Assembly (NCBI GenBank): GCA_900554695.1
Contig: USHV01000004.1
Coordinates: 1-64,000 of the forward strand
Length of the DNA stretch: 64,000 nt
Reading direction: 5' to 3'
Source of the DNA: an uncultured Prevotella sp.
GTDB taxonomy: Bacteria; Bacteroidota; Bacteroidia; Bacteroidales; Bacteroidaceae
Position numbers and translations under genes: made by a program. The notes under the pieces are model-generated. The model ran no database searches. It was not told the origin of the DNA and worked only from the letters and a program-made list of their open reading frames with translations. Below, piece after piece: positions 62,465-64,000 of this stretch. The first letter of the stretch is position 1; every line of letters starts with the position of its first letter.

Positions 62465-64000
62465 TTATTGGTGCCCGAACTTCTTTCCGGCGAGCAGTTC
62501 TTTTAGCAGGAACGTCGCGTTCTGGTTGCGTGCCACGCCCGGAGTTATCTTGTAGCTGTAGGTCACGTCGGTGCCCAGCTCAATCTCGAAGCAATAGTTG
62601 TGGAAGCGTCCGGCGTGTTCGTCGGCCATGCGTGAGAGTTCAAGGTCGTGCGTGGCGATGACTCCCGTGACGTTGCGGCCGGATATGTATTCGAGGAAAA
62701 GGCGCGAACCGTTGAGCTTGTCGGCCGAGTTCGTGCCTTTAAGTATCTCATCGAGTATTATCAATGTGTTCTTGTGTTTAGGGCAGAAGTCTATGAGCTG
62801 ACGGAGACGGAGCAGTTCTGCGTTGAAGTAACTGATGCCTCGGGTGAGGTCGTCGGTGGTGCGCATACTGGTGAACAGTGCGAACACCGACACGCGCAGG
62901 CTGTCGGCAAACACAGGCATGCCGTTCATTGCAAGAATGTAGTTTATGCCGAGCGAACGCAGGAAGGTGCTCTTGCCTGCCATGTTGGCGCCTGTCACGA
63001 TGTAGTAGTTGCTGTTCACTATGCTGAAATCGTTCTTCACGGCCTTGCGTCCGAGGAAAGGATGATAGAGTCCGCGGGCTTCGTAAACCACTTCGTCGCC
63101 GTCGGCGATGACCGCGCTGCCGGCTTCCGGTTCGTTATATCGGAATGTTGCCATCGACACAAGTGCATCGATGCGATTCATAGCGTCCACCCACGTACCG
63201 ATGCTGTCGAGATATTTTCCCTGCCATTTGAGGAAATGGCGAAGGAGGAAATAGTCGTTGAGGAGGAACATGTCGAATATGATGAGGCCGAGAATGTTGC
63301 CACGACGATCCAAAGCTTTTAATATCTGCTCCGTTTCATGGAATGAATAGATTGCCCCGTCGAGTTGGCTGACAAGTCGTTGCAGTTCTGCCGATTGTAA
63401 TAATGAACTTTTGCTTTCGTCCGAAGACTGTTCACTGTTGCGCAGGCTGTCGGCATGGCGTATTATATTTACGTAATGTTTCATACGGTTCTGCAGATTG
63501 TCCACTTCTTTACTTATCTTTCTTAGCGGACCGGAGCACAGCATCAGCACTGTGAAAAACTGCAATACGCCCCACAATGACGGCACACTGGAAGGCAACA
63601 AACCGAACACCGACAGCAGTATGCTGACGTAGAAGCCAATCAAGGATACCATTGCCAGAGTGAAGACCGGCACTGACAGTGGAGCGCGCGATATGTTCAT
63701 AGTGCGCACCGACTGCAATGATGCGACGATGGCATCGGTATCTATCGGCTCGGTTGCGCCCGAAGCGAGATATCTTATGCGCCATTCCGGCATTCCGGCC
63801 AGTTCGTCTATTGCCTCGCGTCGTTCGTCTATGAGTTGTCGGTTGATGGGTTTTCCATCGAAAGGATCGCCAGACAGACTGCGTGCAAGGCAGTCGCTGC
63901 CTCCTGTGGTGAGTGTGCGGCACACGCGGTTATATAGCGATTCGCGTCCGAACACGTCCATGTCGAATGTGAACGGATGCGACGGGTCGGCATATCTTGC
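62465..64000 (-). CDS. membrane-associated MutS-like ATPase (5' end beyond window)
   Basis: At least 511 residues are visible. The in-frame codons continue upstream of the ATG at 63961 (ARYADPSHPFTFD), matching a longer MutS-related protein, so the gene runs off the window. The C-terminal MutS ATPase domain has Walker A TGANMAGKST and Walker B TLIILDEILKGTNSADK. Two hydrophobic segments (LAMVSLIGFYVSILLSVFGL; FFTVLMLC) suggest membrane attachment in the middle. The visible part shows no mismatch-recognition domain. Such proteins are common in Bacteroidetes and their role is not known. Confidence 0.85.
   Translation of the reverse strand, partial: ARYADPSHPFTFDMDVFGRESLYNRVCRTLTTGGSDCLARSLSGDPFDGKPINRQLIDERREAIDELAGMPEWRIRYLASGATEPIDTDAIVASLQSVRTMNISRAPLSVPVFTLAMVSLIGFYVSILLSVFGLLPSSVPSLWGVLQFFTVLMLCSGPLRKISKEVDNLQNRMKHYVNIIRHADSLRNSEQSSDESKSSLLQSAELQRLVSQLDGAIYSFHETEQILKALDRRGNILGLIIFDMFLLNDYFLLRHFLKWQGKYLDSIGTWVDAMNRIDALVSMATFRYNEPEAGSAVIADGDEVVYEARGLYHPFLGRKAVKNDFSIVNSNYYIVTGANMAGKSTFLRSLGINYILAMNGMPVFADSLRVSVFALFTSMRTTDDLTRGISYFNAELLRLRQLIDFCPKHKNTLIILDEILKGTNSADKLNGSRLFLEYISGRNVTGVIATHDLELSRMADEHAGRFHNYCFEIELGTDVTYSYKITPGVARNQNATFLLKELLAGKKFGHQ

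Noticed and set aside
62648..63322. 224-residue open frame on the plus strand
   Set aside because: Shadow of the MutS-like gene.

Overview
The window looks like a chromosome segment of a Bacteroidales bacterium, most likely Prevotellaceae or a close relative. The evidence is promoters of the Bacteroidetes type (TTTG, 19-20 nt, TAnnTTTG), translation starts without clear Shine-Dalgarno sites, a zinc-free L36, secreted proteins with Bacteroidales-type C-terminal tails, and GxGYxYP and DUF5005-like proteins. The genus is an inference.

Layout. (1) 1-6180 is an AT-rich accessory island, all on the minus strand: a 969-residue beta-propeller-like protein, a WYL-domain regulator, a WG-repeat protein, and a retron made of a non-coding RNA with 25 bp of paired ends followed by a retron-type reverse transcriptase. 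This is the best candidate for a new, probably anti-phage, system. (2) 6327-9296 holds a Gfo/Idh/MocA oxidoreductase, then rpsU, a Xer-type recombinase and hpf. (3) 9402-22474 is tRNA-Thr, -Tyr, -Gly, -Thr, tuf, tRNA-Trp, secE, nusG, rplKAJL and rpoBC, close to the enterobacterial thrU-tyrU-glyT-thrT-tufB order. (4) 22818-25300 holds a lipoprotein and a DUF3467 protein, separated by long non-coding gaps. (5) 26016-44242 is the fused str, S10, spc and alpha operons (rpsL to rplQ, with secY, map, infA and rpoA). (6) 44850-50631 holds a glycine-zipper lipoprotein, an RlpA-like protein, glutamate dehydrogenase, an O-acetylhomoserine sulfhydrylase, and two tandem decayed copies of a small membrane protein gene. 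(7) 50860-58443 carries secreted proteins probably acting on glycans or nucleosides. (8) 58484-64000 holds a flavoprotein, a receiver/PEP-synthase-like fusion protein and a membrane-bound MutS-like ATPase cut by the window end.

Structure outside the genes. Three separate non-coding gaps (about 24438-24606, 44411-44608 and 52394-52518) hold degenerate arrays with an exact 22-bp period and a quasi-palindromic 15-bp core. They look like one family. A different array at 55937-56252 repeats a promoter-like motif with alternating 66- and 88-bp spacing (154-bp unit), directly upstream of a secreted-protein gene.

The translation and transcription genes are ordinary in sequence. The main novelty candidates are the retron/WYL island, the 22-bp arrays and the promoter-repeat array.
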